This document shows, piece by piece, positions 1 through 9,055 of a stretch of 64,000 bases of DNA. The stretch's first letter is position 1, and every line of letters begins with the position of its first letter. The position numbers were made by a program, and so were the translations under genes. Below the pieces are notes generated by a model. It searched no databases, was not told the DNA's origin, and saw only the letters and a program-made list of their open reading frames with translations. Source of the stretch: Yoonia ponticola (GTDB lineage Bacteria > Pseudomonadota > Alphaproteobacteria > Rhodobacterales > Rhodobacteraceae); contig NZ_JACIJM010000004.1 in the NCBI RefSeq assembly GCF_014199395.1, positions 124,001-188,000 on the forward strand. Direction: 5' to 3'.

Positions 1-432
1 GTCCAGCAGCATCAATTCAGGCGCTTCGGCCATCAATTTTGCCAGTGCCGCGCGGCGGCGTTCCCCGCCAGAGGCCGTGTTCACGTCGCCTGCTGGGTCA
101 AATTTCAGCCCTTCGGCCACCATATCGACACGGTAGGCTTCGTCGATGTCCAAACCGCTGGCCGCGTAATCGCCCAATGTGGCGTAGCCTTCCATCGTCG
201 GGTCTTGTTCCATGTAGCCCACGGACACGCCGGGCGCTGCGACGCGCACCCCGCTATCCGCTTCGACCAGACCGGCCATGACCTTCATCAAGGTGGATTT
301 GCCAGAACCGTTGCGCCCAACAAGCGCCACACGGTCACCGGGCTGAACCACCAGAGACAGGTCTTCGAAAACAGGATCGCCGCCGAAAGTCAGGGCGATG
401 TCGGACATTTGGAGAAGGGGTGTACGTGCCAT
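1..432 (-). CDS. ABC-F family ATPase, N-terminal part (runs off window)
   Basis: Only the first 144 codons are present; the rest lies left of base 1. The start is the ATG at 432. The first ATP-binding domain shows Walker A GRNGSGKST (about residues 39-47), a Q-loop region YMEQDP, the signature SGGERRR and the beginning of Walker B (LMLLD), where the window cuts it. There is no membrane segment. This pattern fits the soluble ABC-F proteins (Uup/EttA group), which act on ribosomes rather than as transporters. The C-terminal half with the second ATPase domain cannot be seen, so the subgroup is not decided. It lies downstream of the OlsB-like gene on the same strand, separated by a hairpin repeat. 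Confidence 0.88.
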   Translation of the reverse strand, partial: MARTPLLQMSDIALTFGGDPVFEDLSLVVQPGDRVALVGRNGSGKSTLMKVMAGLVEADSGVRVAAPGVSVGYMEQDPTMEGYATLGDYAASGLDIDEAYRVDMVAEGLKFDPAGDVNTASGGERRRAALAKLMAEAPELMLLD

Positions 433-474
433 GCGCATCTGCTAGTGCTGTCCGCGTTCACGCGCAAGCCCTCT

Positions 475-515
475 CCTTCATTTCGCCTTAACACTCCCGC
501 CGGAGGCTCCGGCGG
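475..515. repeat. Dispersed intergenic hairpin repeat, copy 1
   Basis: The stretch reads CCTTCATTTCGCC, TTAACAC, then CCCGCCGGAGGC and TCCGGCGG. CCGCCGGA and TCCGGCGG form a perfect 8-bp stem with a 3-base loop. A near-identical block (CCTTCATTTCGCC, TTAACAC, CCCGCCGGAGGC) recurs at about 32552-32588. It begins just past the stop of the OlsB-like gene, where it could act as a transcription terminator or RNA-stabilising hairpin. Confidence 0.75.
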
Positions 516-516
516 A

Positions 517-1254
517 TCAGACCAGCGCGCGCAGTGCTTTTGCCCGCGCCGCCGGGATCTTCGCGATTTCGACGACTGTTAGCACATGTAACGTTTGCAT
601 CACCCGATCCACAACGGCGTGGTCACTGACCCAGCCACCCATGGCCAGATATGTCCGGAGCAGTGGCGGCATAGGCCGTGGTTCCGCGTCTGGTTGCACG
701 GCATCTAGCGCGATAATTTCATCAGCCAGCGGGCGTGGCATCAGCGCTGCTGGCCCTTGGTGCCGTGCGTGTAAGGCGTTGATAATCTTGCGATATGGTG
801 CGGGGTCGGTGCCGGTGAGGCTGGTACAACCGAACAGGACTTTGGCATCACAAGCGTCCACATGCCGCGTCAGCGCCCCCCATGCCACCCGCAGGATATG
901 CGGATCAGGTGTGGCGGGGTCGGTGCAGAATCGTCCGATTTCGATATGCGGTCCAACCGTGTGTGACAGCCGCGTCAGGTCGTAGAACTGACCCGCGTAG
1001 CCTGCACCGATATCCGCCGCTGCGGATTGTCGCATGCGGAACGTGCAGACCAACGGCCCGCCTGCCCCGTCTTCGATCATCATATGGGTCCAAGCCGCGT
1101 CGAATTGATCTGCGTCCAGCCCAGCCGTGCCAAAGAAACACTGATGCCGCAACGCCTGACAGGCCGCGATATCCGCCGCATCCTGCGCGAACCGCGCAAA
1201 ATACCGTCCTTTTTGGAAACCCGAATTCATGTGATCGGTCTGGCGTGGCGGCAT
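517..1254 (-). CDS. olsB: OlsB-like N-acyltransferase (ornithine lipid synthesis)
   Basis: This 245-residue protein resembles the GNAT-fold acyl-ACP N-acyltransferases (OlsB) that attach a 3-hydroxyacyl chain to ornithine, the first step of phosphorus-free ornithine lipids. Visible family marks are the alanine/arginine-rich start of the fold (ACQALRHQCF), a DxFD segment (DADQFDAAWTHMMI), EIGRFC at about residue 125, and the acyl-donor region KVLFGCTSLTG at about 158-168. The usual partner olsA, an O-acyltransferase, is not next to it. The start is uncertain: ATG 1254 has no clear ribosome site, and ATG 1230 is an alternative. A general GNAT of other substrate is possible. Confidence 0.75.
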   Translation of the reverse strand: MPPRQTDHMNSGFQKGRYFARFAQDAADIAACQALRHQCFFGTAGLDADQFDAAWTHMMIEDGAGGPLVCTFRMRQSAAADIGAGYAGQFYDLTRLSHTVGPHIEIGRFCTDPATPDPHILRVAWGALTRHVDACDAKVLFGCTSLTGTDPAPYRKIINALHARHQGPAALMPRPLADEIIALDAVQPDAEPRPMPPLLRTYLAMGGWVSDHAVVDRVMQTLHVLTVVEIAKIPAARAKALRALV

Positions 1255-1392
1255 AATCCGCGCGCATAGTGTTGAATTACCACAAAAAAGCCCATCACAA
1301 ACCCAAAGTACATCTCGTCAAAACGCATGTCCGAGCATCGCATGGAATACACGGACACGCACGAGAAATTACCCCGTTGTGATAACGCAGTC

Positions 1393-1887
1393 TTAGATCC
1401 CGTCGGTGCTCGATCCGCTTTCGCCAAGGAATTGACCTGCGTTGATCTGACCAAAAGACCCAAGCAACTGGCTGATCACGGTCACATCCGCGATGCCGTC
1501 GTCGGTCACACGCCGCGAAAGCGTTACCACACGCCCATCTTGCAGGGTGAATCGTTCGACGTTGGACAATGTGCCGCCAGCGTTAAAGCTCATCGCGACG
1601 ACTTGGCGGTCGACTTCGGTTGGCTCAAACGGTCCGAAATGTTCAAATTTGCTGGCCACATAGTACAGTGTATTTTCCCCAAGCACCCCGCCAGAGGTCG
1701 CAGGACCCACCGCAGCGATCACCGAATCGCGGGTATCAACGCCGATTGTCAGCGCAGATAAGTCTTCTGGTAATGGGATAAATCCGTGGTTGCGGGTGAT
1801 CGGCGTACACGCCACAGCGACCCCGAGGGCTGCAATCATAGCGACCCGTCGCACGTAGGCACCGGGTGTGCTGATGTTCCTGCTCAT
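1393..1887 (-). CDS. bamE: Outer membrane assembly lipoprotein BamE (SmpA/OmlA)
   Basis: The 164-residue protein has a basic N-terminus, a hydrophobic stretch and a cysteine at residue 27 (GVAVACTP), as expected for a lipoprotein, although the lipobox is weak. The body carries the BamE pattern: a GxxTRDSVIAAVGPAT-like helix, then NTLYYVASKFEHFG and DRQVVAMSFN. BamE is the small lipoprotein of the BAM complex that inserts beta-barrel proteins into the outer membrane. The start at 1887 is chosen because AGAGGT lies about 6 bases upstream; a longer reading frame exists but lacks a signal. It is divergent from the DUF177 gene, with about 70 bp between the two starts. Confidence 0.85.
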   Translation of the reverse strand: MSRNISTPGAYVRRVAMIAALGVAVACTPITRNHGFIPLPEDLSALTIGVDTRDSVIAAVGPATSGGVLGENTLYYVASKFEHFGPFEPTEVDRQVVAMSFNAGGTLSNVERFTLQDGRVVTLSRRVTDDGIADVTVISQLLGSFGQINAGQFLGESGSSTDGI

Positions 1888-1957
1888 GACTGACCTCTTG
1901 CTTTGGGTGCTCTTGGCTTTTATTCCACCTACATCATGCACCCCTCCTTGTTCAAGA

Positions 1958-2515
1958 ATGGATACGCCCGTGGCCGATAAACCGCTGACACAGTTTCGTA
2001 TGGCCGATTTGGCAACGCGTAAAGCCACCACCTTTCATCTTATGCCAGACCGCGACGCGCTGAAGGCCCTCGCAGCCGAGATGGGAATCATAGAGATTCG
2101 CAAATTGCGTCTGGACGGTGAAATTGCGCCCCAAGGTGGCCGTGACTGGCATCTGGTTGCCAAATTAGGTGCGACGGTCGTGCAGGAATGCGTCGTGACG
2201 CTTGCCCCTGTTGTGACCCGCATCGACGAGCCGTTCACCCGCACTTACGTCGCCGAGTTTGAAGAAATCGAAGCCTCAGAAGCCGAAATGCCCGAAGACG
2301 ACACGGTTGAACCGATTCCCGGCGTACTGGATTTGAACGTCTTGCTGGCCGAAGCCCTGTCGCTGGCGATCCCGCCATTCCCACGTGCCGAAGGTGCCGA
2401 GTTCGGCAAAGCCGTATATGCCGAGGATGGTGCAACGCCGATGACCGACGAAGATGCAAAGCCGTTTGCGGGTCTTGGTGCATTAAAAGCCGCGTTAGAG
2501 GCCAAAGATCCGTAA
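1958..2515 (+). CDS. yceD: DUF177 protein (YceD family)
   Basis: This 185-residue acidic protein belongs to the DUF177/YceD family, which almost always precedes rpmF and has been linked to 23S rRNA or ribosome accumulation in bacteria and plastids. Typical features are the core GEIAPQGGRDWHLVAKLGATVVQECVV split over residues about 48-74, with the family cysteine in QECVVTLAP, and the acidic LDLNVLLAEALSLAIPPFP segment. ATG 1958 is the likely start, since the upstream extension is hydrophobic and out of character. Unusually, a symporter gene separates it from rpmF here. Confidence 0.85.
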   Translation: MDTPVADKPLTQFRMADLATRKATTFHLMPDRDALKALAAEMGIIEIRKLRLDGEIAPQGGRDWHLVAKLGATVVQECVVTLAPVVTRIDEPFTRTYVAEFEEIEASEAEMPEDDTVEPIPGVLDLNVLLAEALSLAIPPFPRAEGAEFGKAVYAEDGATPMTDEDAKPFAGLGALKAALEAKDP

Positions 2516-2625
2516 ATCTTGTCATCAAATGGTTAATCTACAACTCAAAGGTTAACTGGCTTTTGACTTTTCCCCGGTTCGTGTCACACTCATGTGATAA
2601 TAGTATCTAGTTTAGGGGAAGCGAG

Positions 2626-3951
2626 ATGACGGACCAGCACACGGCTAAAACCTCCAAAAAGAAAATGTCACTCACCGCGCAGATCATGGTTGCCATGGGC
2701 GTTGGCATTATCGTCGGCGTTATATTTAACACCATCCAGTCCGACTTTATTAACACGCATATCGTGGCGGGTTTCTTTGCCATGGTCGGCAAGATGTTCG
2801 TGAACGCGCTGAAGATGCTCGTTGTACCGTTGGTGTTCTTTTCACTGATCGGCGGCGTCACTGGTATCGGTGACATTCGCGTCTTGGGCCGTGTAGGCGG
2901 CAAATCCTTTGCGCTTTATCTGTTCACAACTGCCTGTGCGATTGCCATGGCGATTGTGCTGGCACAGCTCATTGGACCAGGTGCTGGTTTCGTGATGGAA
3001 GGGATCGACACCTCTGGCGTGAGCGCGGGCGAAGCCCCTGCTGTCTGGGACGTGTTTGCAAATATCGTACCAACCAACCCGATTGCGGCTTTTGCCAATG
3101 GCGAGATGTTGCAGGTGATCTTTTACACTGTGATCTTGGGCGTGGCTGTTCTGATGCTCGGTGACGAATCCAAGCCGTTCATCGCGGCCGCGACTTACAT
3201 GAACGAAGTGATGATGAAGATCGTCAGCATCGTGATGCTGTTCGCGCCTTATGGTGTGTTCTGCCTGATCGCGAAAACCTTTGCAGAACAAGGTCTGGGC
3301 TTGTTCCTGCCAGTTCTGGGCTACGTTATCACGCTGGTCTTGGCGCTGATGATCCACCTGTTTGGCACGTTGTCCTTGATGCTCAAGGTGCTGGGCGGCT
3401 TGAACCCGATTATCTTTATGAAAAAGATGCGTCCGGCGCAGGTGTTCGCCTTTTCAACGGCCAGCTCGAACGCGACGATCCCTGTGACCTACCGGTCTGT
3501 GACCGAACGTGTGGGCGTTGATAAAGGTGTGGCATCGTTCTGTATCCCGTTTGGCGCGACGATCAACATGGACGGCACCGCGATCATGCAAGGTGTGGCG
3601 ACGGTGTTCCTCGCCAATGTCTACGGCATTGATCTGGGGCTTGGTGGCTACATCACTGTCATCGGTATGGCGATCCTTGCGTCTATCGGGACCGCTGGTG
3701 TGCCGGGTGTGGGACTGGTGATGTTGACCATGGTGCTTGGCCAAGTTGGCCTGCCGATTGAAGGCATCGCGATCATTCTGGGTGTCGACCGCCTGATGGA
3801 TATGATCCGTACAGCCGTGAACATCACAGGCGACGCGGTTGTGACCACAATCGTAGCCAAAGGCGAAGGCAAGATCGATATGGACGTCTTTAACGACCCC
3901 GATGCGGGTGTCGTTGACGATGCACCGCATATGCCCCACGCAGCCGCATAA
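2626..3951 (+). CDS. Dicarboxylate/amino acid:cation symporter (DAACS family)
   Basis: The 441-residue membrane protein has about eight hydrophobic segments and the conserved transport core of the glutamate/dicarboxylate symporter family. Visible elements are the serine-rich hairpin FSTASSNATIPVT, the NMDGTAIMQG motif in the seventh helix, GVPGVGLVML in the second hairpin and DRLMDMIRTAVNITGDA in the last helix. Such proteins import glutamate, aspartate or C4-dicarboxylates with Na+ or H+; the exact substrate cannot be read. It has its own upstream region of about 110 bp with a TGTGATAAT extended -10-like box (about 2593-2601), and a hairpin follows it. It interrupts the usual DUF177-rpmF neighbourhood. 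Confidence 0.9.
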   Translation: MTDQHTAKTSKKKMSLTAQIMVAMGVGIIVGVIFNTIQSDFINTHIVAGFFAMVGKMFVNALKMLVVPLVFFSLIGGVTGIGDIRVLGRVGGKSFALYLFTTACAIAMAIVLAQLIGPGAGFVMEGIDTSGVSAGEAPAVWDVFANIVPTNPIAAFANGEMLQVIFYTVILGVAVLMLGDESKPFIAAATYMNEVMMKIVSIVMLFAPYGVFCLIAKTFAEQGLGLFLPVLGYVITLVLALMIHLFGTLSLMLKVLGGLNPIIFMKKMRPAQVFAFSTASSNATIPVTYRSVTERVGVDKGVASFCIPFGATINMDGTAIMQGVATVFLANVYGIDLGLGGYITVIGMAILASIGTAGVPGVGLVMLTMVLGQVGLPIEGIAIILGVDRLMDMIRTAVNITGDAVVTTIVAKGEGKIDMDVFNDPDAGVVDDAPHMPHAAA

Positions 3952-3957
3952 CCACCA

Positions 3958-3988
3958 CCCGCCGCCACCGGATACGGTCGGCGGCGGG
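3958..3988 (+). terminator. Hairpin terminator after the symporter gene
   Basis: CCCGCCGCCACCG and CGGT-C-GGCGGCGGG form a 13-bp stem with a single bulged C and a short loop, 6 bp after the symporter stop. No run of T follows, so it may be a weak or Rho-assisted terminator. Confidence 0.6.
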
Positions 3989-4184
3989 TCATTCACGGCC
4001 ACATCGGCAAACTGCCGGTTGTCTGCCTGAAAAAACTCTGCAACACCCCTTGCACGATAAAAGAATCGCAGTATGTTCCGCGGCTCTTGAACATAGCGTC
4101 TCGACAGGGCTGCCGGAATGGCGTAGGACCCCCGAAAGACAGATACATCCGGGCGTTTAGCCCCATAAATTAAGGGCCGAGACA

Positions 4185-4391
4185 ATGGCTGTACAGCAGA
4201 ATAAAGTATCCAAATCCCGCCGTAACAACCGTCGTTCCCACGACTCACTTGTTGCTGCGAACCCTAACGAATGTGACAACTGTGGTGAGCTGAAGCGCCC
4301 ACACCACGTTTGCCCATCTTGCGGTCAGTACGCCAAGCGCGAAGTTGTTGCGCAAGCAAACGACATCGATCTGGACGACGACGCAGCTTAA
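4185..4391 (+). CDS. rpmF: 50S ribosomal protein L32
   Basis: The 68-residue basic protein begins [20 protein letters not shown], the hallmark of L32. It carries a zinc ribbon with CxxC pairs at residues 30/33 and 43/46 (CDNCGE and CPSCGQ). L32 is part of the large ribosomal subunit. The start follows a GAGACA-type site. The gene is immediately upstream of plsX, as in most bacteria, so ribosome and phospholipid synthesis genes are co-transcribed. Confidence 0.97.
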   Translation: MAVQQNKVSKSRRNNRRSHDSLVAANPNECDNCGELKRPHHVCPSCGQYAKREVVAQANDIDLDDDAA

Positions 4392-4422
4392 TTTACCCAA
4401 GGTTGGGGGGTCGCTCAGTATC

Positions 4423-5526
4423 ATGATGAATGCCGTAACGGATACCACTCCGACCGAGGCCACTGCTACTGAGATCGTGCTTTCCATTGACGCCATGGGT
4501 GGCGATTCTGGGCCTGCAACTATTGTTGCGGGCCTTGAGCTGTTTTTGAACAAGCAACCGGACGCGAAGGTTATCCTTCATGGTCCAGAGGCTGAACTGA
4601 CGCCGATGTTGGTTGCCAAAAACCTGACCGCAAGCGTGACAGTCCACGACGCACCTGAAGTCGTGAAAATGTCGGATAAGCCGAGCAAGGTTTTGCGTAG
4701 CGGTAAGAACACATCAATGTGGTCCGCCATCGAAGCCGTGCGCGCGGGTCAGGCACAAGTCTGCATCAGTTGCGGCAACACAGGCGGGCTAATGGCCATG
4801 TCGATGTTGCGCCTGCGCAAAGCCGAAGGCGTGAGCCGTCCGGCGATTGCCTGCCTGTGGCCATCGCGTAACCCGTCCGGGTTCAACGTGATGCTGGATG
4901 CGGGTGCGGATATTCGCGCAGATCAGGACGATTTGCTGACTTATGCGCTAATGGGTGCGTCTTATGCCCGTAACGGTCTGGACATTGCACGGCCCCGCGT
5001 TGGGTTGTTGAATGTCGGTGTTGAAGAACACAAAGGCCGCGCCGAACTCAAAGTTGCACATGAACTGATTGCCGGTGCCGCCGATTTAGGCGATTTCGAG
5101 TATATCGGTTTTGTTGAAGGTGGCGATATCCCGTCTGACCGCGTGGACGTGATTGTCACCGACGGTTTCACTGGCAATGTCGCGTTGAAAACAGGGGAAG
5201 GCACCGCAAATCTGATCGCAGAATTGCTACGCACGAACCTGAAATCGAATCCATTGTCGATGCTGGGCGCGTTACTCGCAAAAGGCGCGCTAAAGGCTTT
5301 GACGAAAAAAGTTGACCCGCGCCGTGTAAACGGTGGCGTGTTCCTTGGGCTCAACCATACGGTGATTAAAAGCCATGGTTCAGCAGATGCAACGGGTGTT
5401 GCGGCAGCGATCAACTTGGCCCATCGCCTCGCGCGGTCAGGTTTTTCTGACAAACTCGCAGCGCGGGTTGCCTCTGCCGTCAGCCTAGCCCAAGATGTGC
5501 GAGAAGAAACTGACGCGCCGTCATAG
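4423..5526 (+). CDS. plsX: Phosphate acyltransferase PlsX
   Basis: PlsX converts acyl-ACP and phosphate into acyl phosphate, the donor for the first acylation of glycerol 3-phosphate. The protein (about 367 residues) shows the family opening IDAMGGDSGP, then SCGNTGGLMAMS, RPAIACLWP, and VTDGFTGNVALKTGEG. It is soluble and peripheral to the inner membrane. ATG 4423 (or 4426) is chosen; the frame is open further upstream into rpmF, but without family similarity. A G-rich site (GGGGGG) lies about 12 bases before. It is the middle gene of rpmF-plsX-fabH. Confidence 0.95.
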   Translation: MMNAVTDTTPTEATATEIVLSIDAMGGDSGPATIVAGLELFLNKQPDAKVILHGPEAELTPMLVAKNLTASVTVHDAPEVVKMSDKPSKVLRSGKNTSMWSAIEAVRAGQAQVCISCGNTGGLMAMSMLRLRKAEGVSRPAIACLWPSRNPSGFNVMLDAGADIRADQDDLLTYALMGASYARNGLDIARPRVGLLNVGVEEHKGRAELKVAHELIAGAADLGDFEYIGFVEGGDIPSDRVDVIVTDGFTGNVALKTGEGTANLIAELLRTNLKSNPLSMLGALLAKGALKALTKKVDPRRVNGGVFLGLNHTVIKSHGSADATGVAAAINLAHRLARSGFSDKLAARVASAVSLAQDVREETDAPS

Positions 5527-5562
5527 AATGCGTCACGTACCAACCGGCAGCAGGCAATATAC

Positions 5563-6534
5563 ATGACACGACGTGCAGTGGTTCGGGGGGTTGGTCACTA
5601 CCTTCCTGAGCGGATCGTTCCAAACTCCGAATTCGAAAAAACGCTTGAAACCACGGACGAGTGGATCAAAGCCCGTTCTGGAATCGAACGTCGTCATTTT
5701 GCGGCCCCAGATCAGGGTACATCTGATCTTGCCGCACAAGCTGCTAACAATGCGTTAAAATCTGCGGGTCTAACCGCAAATGATATCGACGCCATCATCG
5801 TTGCCACCTCGACTGCGGATCAAACGTTCCCGTCGGCGGCCACGATGGTCCAGCACAAGATCGGCAACACCAAGGGATTCGCTTTTGACATCCAAGCGGT
5901 CTGCGCCGGATTTGTGTATGCGCTGACAAATGCCAACGCTTTGATCCTGTCGGGCCAAGCAGAACGTGTGCTGGTCATCGGCGCTGAAACCTTTAGCCGG
6001 ATCATGGATTGGACCGACCGTTCGACCTGCGTTTTGTTCGGCGATGGTGCGGGCGCATTGGTGCTTGAGGCCACGGATGGCGAAGGCACAAACGACGATC
6101 GCGGCATCCTTGCGACCGACCTCAACTCTGACGGGAGTTTCGGGGAACTACTCTACGTAGACGGTGGTGTTGCGACGCAAAACACTGGCGTGCTGAAAAT
6201 GCAGGGCAAAGAAGTTTTCCGCCATGCCGTTGAAAAGCTTGCCAAAACTGCGGATACAGCGCTTGAAAAAGTAGGGCTTGGGGCTGACGATGTGGACTGG
6301 GTTGTGCCCCATCAGGCCAACATTCGCATCATCCAATCGACCGCGAAAAAGCTGGGCGTTGGCATGGACCGCGTCGTTGTGACTGTCCAAGATCACGGCA
6401 ATACGTCGGCTGCATCCATCCCGCTGGCGCTGTCGGTTGGCGTGGAAAACGGCCAGATCAAGCAAGGCGATCTGATCGTCTCTGAAGCCATCGGCGGTGG
6501 ATTGGCTTGGGGTGCTGTCGTTCTGCGCTGGTAG
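5563..6534 (+). CDS. fabH: 3-oxoacyl-ACP synthase III (FabH)
   Basis: FabH condenses acetyl-CoA with malonyl-ACP to start fatty acid synthesis. The 323-residue protein has the catalytic triad of the family: Cys114 in QAVCAGFVYA, His at about 250 in VPHQANIRI, and Asn at about 280 in DHGNTSAAS. The C-terminus EAIGGGLAWGAVVLRW is typical and complete. It lies 36 bp after plsX in the same orientation and is very likely in the same transcript. Confidence 0.96.
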   Translation: MTRRAVVRGVGHYLPERIVPNSEFEKTLETTDEWIKARSGIERRHFAAPDQGTSDLAAQAANNALKSAGLTANDIDAIIVATSTADQTFPSAATMVQHKIGNTKGFAFDIQAVCAGFVYALTNANALILSGQAERVLVIGAETFSRIMDWTDRSTCVLFGDGAGALVLEATDGEGTNDDRGILATDLNSDGSFGELLYVDGGVATQNTGVLKMQGKEVFRHAVEKLAKTADTALEKVGLGADDVDWVVPHQANIRIIQSTAKKLGVGMDRVVVTVQDHGNTSAASIPLALSVGVENGQIKQGDLIVSEAIGGGLAWGAVVLRW

Positions 6535-6573
6535 AAAAATCCCGCGCAAACAGGTGATTAGGCGTAGTCTATA

Positions 6574-6603
6574 TTGACTTTGAAATTGGAACGCGCCTAT
6601 CGT
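6574..6603 (+). promoter_or_regulatory. Probable promoter of ihfA
   Basis: TTGACT (6574-6579) and TATCGT (6598-6603) are separated by 18 bp, a good -35/-10 arrangement, 25 bp before the ihfA start. This suggests ihfA can be transcribed independently of fabH. Confidence 0.5.
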
Positions 6604-6628
6604 CCTTGAAATAACCGGGGGATTGTAC

Positions 6629-6931
6629 ATGGCTGACAAAACATTAACACGCATGGATCTAGCAGATGCAGTGCATAGCGAAGTGGGCCTGTCCCGCAAC
6701 GACAGTGCAGATTTGGTAGAAAGCGTTTTGTCCCATGTGTCTGACGCATTGGTATCCGGCGAATCCGTGAAGATTTCATCTTTCGGAACATTCTCGATCC
6801 GCGACAAAGCGGCCCGCGTCGGCCGCAACCCCAAGACTGGCGAAGAAGTGCCGATCCATCCGCGCCGCGTTCTGACATTCCGTCCGTCGCACCTGATGAA
6901 AGACCGCGTCGCCTCTGGCAACAAACGCTAA
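6629..6931 (+). CDS. ihfA: Integration host factor subunit alpha
   Basis: The 100-residue DNA-bending protein has the HU/IHF fold: an N-terminal helical part beginning [11 protein letters not shown], the [18 protein letters not shown] beta region with the conserved GRNPKTGE segment, and [12 protein letters not shown] leading to the C-terminal helix. IHF alpha pairs with IHF beta (not in the window) to bend DNA sharply at specific sites. ATG 6629 is chosen: GGGGG lies upstream, and a TTG two codons earlier adds only two residues. The position after fabH and before a MerR gene is standard for alphaproteobacteria. Confidence 0.95.
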   Translation: MADKTLTRMDLADAVHSEVGLSRNDSADLVESVLSHVSDALVSGESVKISSFGTFSIRDKAARVGRNPKTGEEVPIHPRRVLTFRPSHLMKDRVASGNKR

Positions 6932-6965
6932 AGACGTCGGTCCCACCTTAAAACGAGGCTAAGTC

Positions 6966-7733
6966 ATGGCCAAATCACGTGATGCATTCCGAACGATTTC
7001 GGAAGTTTCAGACGTGCTTGAAACCCCTGCGCATGTGTTGCGGTTTTGGGAAAGCAAGTTCAGCCAGATCAAGCCTGTCAAACGTGCGGGCGGGCGACGC
7101 TATTTCCGGCCCGATGACGTGGCGCTGCTGTCCGGCATCAAACATCTGCTGCACGATCAGGGCCTGACAATCAAAGGCGCGCAAAAGCTGTTGCGCGAAC
7201 AAGGCGTCAAACATGTGATGGAGATCGGCGAAGGTGCCGACCTGTCAGCGCCCGCAATGATGGCGCAACCGCCTGTCGCTGTGTCCCCTGACACCACCGT
7301 GCAAGCTGTCGCTGACATTATTGATGCCGAAGAAGAAGATACATCGCAGCCCGATATGTTCGCACCCGACGCGGAACCATCGCCAGCGCGCGTCACCACG
7401 CGGCTTGAGATCGTCGGCGCGCGGGCTGTGCCGGACCCTGCCCCCACAGCCGACCCCATCGCAGCCGCACCGCCCGCAGCGGCACCGACTGACGATTTCA
7501 CCGACCTCGACATCCCGACCACGCCTGCCGCCAACGTCACGCCACTGTCGTCCATTGGCCGTCCAAAGCCGGTTCTACCCGCCAACCCTGCCCCGCGCTC
7601 TGACATGCCCGCACGGTGTCTTGCCTATGCAGTGACCGCTGATCCCGCCCGTATCACGGCCAAGGCCGCCGAAATCGCACCGCTTCTCGACCGTCTTGGC
7701 AAGCTGCGCGACGAGATGCGCCATCCTTGGTAA
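6966..7733 (+). CDS. MerR family transcriptional regulator
   Basis: The 255-residue protein has an N-terminal MerR winged helix: [20 protein letters not shown], then WESKF and [11 protein letters not shown], the classical recognition helix and wing. A dimerisation helix follows ([20 protein letters not shown]). The middle is a long proline- and alanine-rich acidic linker, and the C-terminus carries a short helix ([18 protein letters not shown]). No cysteine metal site typical of MerR metal sensors is visible, so the signal is unknown. The gene directly follows ihfA (34 bp gap), a conserved alphaproteobacterial pairing. Confidence 0.88.
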   Translation: MAKSRDAFRTISEVSDVLETPAHVLRFWESKFSQIKPVKRAGGRRYFRPDDVALLSGIKHLLHDQGLTIKGAQKLLREQGVKHVMEIGEGADLSAPAMMAQPPVAVSPDTTVQAVADIIDAEEEDTSQPDMFAPDAEPSPARVTTRLEIVGARAVPDPAPTADPIAAAPPAAAPTDDFTDLDIPTTPAANVTPLSSIGRPKPVLPANPAPRSDMPARCLAYAVTADPARITAKAAEIAPLLDRLGKLRDEMRHPW

Positions 7734-7800
7734 GCAATCACCGCATCATGCTGATTTGGGTCTTGCCCCGCGTGGAATATGCGGTAAACACAGCGCCAGT

Positions 7801-7877
7801 CGGGCTATAGCGCAGCCTGGTAGCGCGTCCGTCTGGGGGACGGAAGGTCGCAGGTTCGAGTCCTGCTAGCCCGACCA
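7801..7877 (+). tRNA. tRNA-Pro (anticodon GGG)
   Basis: A complete 77-base cloverleaf is present: acceptor CGGGCTA pairs with TAGCCCG, the D-arm has AGCCTGGTA, the anticodon stem TCCGT/ACGGA encloses CTGGGGG with anticodon GGG, and the T-arm GCAGG-TTCGAGT-CCTGC is standard. The 3' end ACCA is encoded. It reads CCC and CCU proline codons. Confidence 0.97.
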
Positions 7878-7885
7878 ATCATAAC

Positions 7886-7918
7886 CGCCCGTCCCGCTTT
7901 TCGCGTGGCGGGCGTTTT
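7886..7918 (+). terminator. Terminator of the tRNA-Pro gene
   Basis: CGCCCG (7886-7891) pairs with CGGGCG (7909-7914), with further inner pairing, followed at once by TTTT. It begins 8 bp after the tRNA 3' end. Confidence 0.75.
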
Positions 7919-7951
7919 GATATTACAACCCGCTTGGGAGACAGACACGCC

Positions 7952-9037
7952 ATGACACAGACACCAACCGTAGGCGTTTTAGCTGATCACCAAATCCGCG
8001 CCATGTTGGATGCGGCGCAGATTGCCGCGACCGCACCCGTGGCCGACGGGCAAATCCAGCCCGCGTCGCTTGACCTGCGTCTGGGGGATCAGGCGTTTCG
8101 GGTGCGTGCGTCGTTTCTTGCGGGGCGTGACCGGACAGTTGCCGACCGCCTAGCGCAATTTCAGATGCACGAGATTGATCTGACCAATGGCGCTGTGCTG
8201 GAAAAAGGCTGCGTTTACGTGGTGCCGCTGATCGAATCGCTGGCCCTGCCTGCGGGTATGACGGCGGCGGCCTCGGCCAAGTCATCCATCGGCAGGCTCG
8301 ACCTGCTGACCCGCGTGATCACCGATCGCGGCATCGAGTTTGACCGCGTACCAGAGGGCTACGTCGGGCCGCTTTACGTCGAAATCTGCCCGCGCTCGTT
8401 CTCAGTCGTCGCCCAAACTGGCCAAATGCTGAACCAGATTATCTTTCGCAATGGCAAAACGATCATGGACGACGACGCTCTGCGCGCGCTGCATGCCAAG
8501 ACGCCGATTGTGGACGGCGATGCGGTGATCTCAGACGGCCTCGGGTTTTCCGTAGACCTGCGCCCCGACGGCACCGATCTGGTCGGCTACCGCGCCAAAC
8601 CGCATACTGGCGTGATTGATCTGGGCAAATTGGGCCACTACGATCCGGCGGAATACTGGGAAGAAGTGCGGACCGACAAAGGTTGGATCATCCTCGACCC
8701 CGGCGCGTTTTATATCCTCGTCAGCCGCGAAGCCATCGCGATCCCGCCCATGGCCGCCGCCGAAATGGCACCGTATATTGCGATGGTCGGCGAGTTCCGC
8801 GTGCATTACGCAGGCTTTTTTGATCCGGGGTTCGGCTATGCCGAAGCTGGCGGATCAGGGTCACGCGGCGTACTCGAAGTCCGCTGCCACGAGGCCCCGT
8901 TTGTGCTGGAACACGGGCAGATCGTGGGACGGCTGGTGTACGAACACATGGCAGCGATGCCGGACGCGCTATATGGGCGCGAGATCAAGTCGAACTATCA
9001 AGGACAAGGGCTGAAACTGTCGAAGCATTTTGGGTGA
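7952..9037 (+). CDS. dcd: dCTP deaminase, long alphaproteobacterial form
   Basis: The enzyme deaminates dCTP to dUTP for thymidylate synthesis. At 361 residues it is about twice the length of the classical E. coli enzyme, matching a long form known in alphaproteobacteria in which the dUTPase-like fold is repeated. Conserved parts include QPASLDLRLGDQAFRV, the active-site SAKSSIGRLDLLTRVITDRG region at about residues 109-128, GYVGPLYVEI, and a second block ending with GREIKSNYQGQGLKLSKHF. ATG 7952 is chosen, with GGGAG about 11 bases upstream. It is a single gene between tRNA-Pro and the convergent toxin remnant. Confidence 0.88.
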   Translation: MTQTPTVGVLADHQIRAMLDAAQIAATAPVADGQIQPASLDLRLGDQAFRVRASFLAGRDRTVADRLAQFQMHEIDLTNGAVLEKGCVYVVPLIESLALPAGMTAAASAKSSIGRLDLLTRVITDRGIEFDRVPEGYVGPLYVEICPRSFSVVAQTGQMLNQIIFRNGKTIMDDDALRALHAKTPIVDGDAVISDGLGFSVDLRPDGTDLVGYRAKPHTGVIDLGKLGHYDPAEYWEEVRTDKGWIILDPGAFYILVSREAIAIPPMAAAEMAPYIAMVGEFRVHYAGFFDPGFGYAEAGGSGSRGVLEVRCHEAPFVLEHGQIVGRLVYEHMAAMPDALYGREIKSNYQGQGLKLSKHFG

Positions 9038-9055
9038 GGCCGCCGTAATTCCAGA

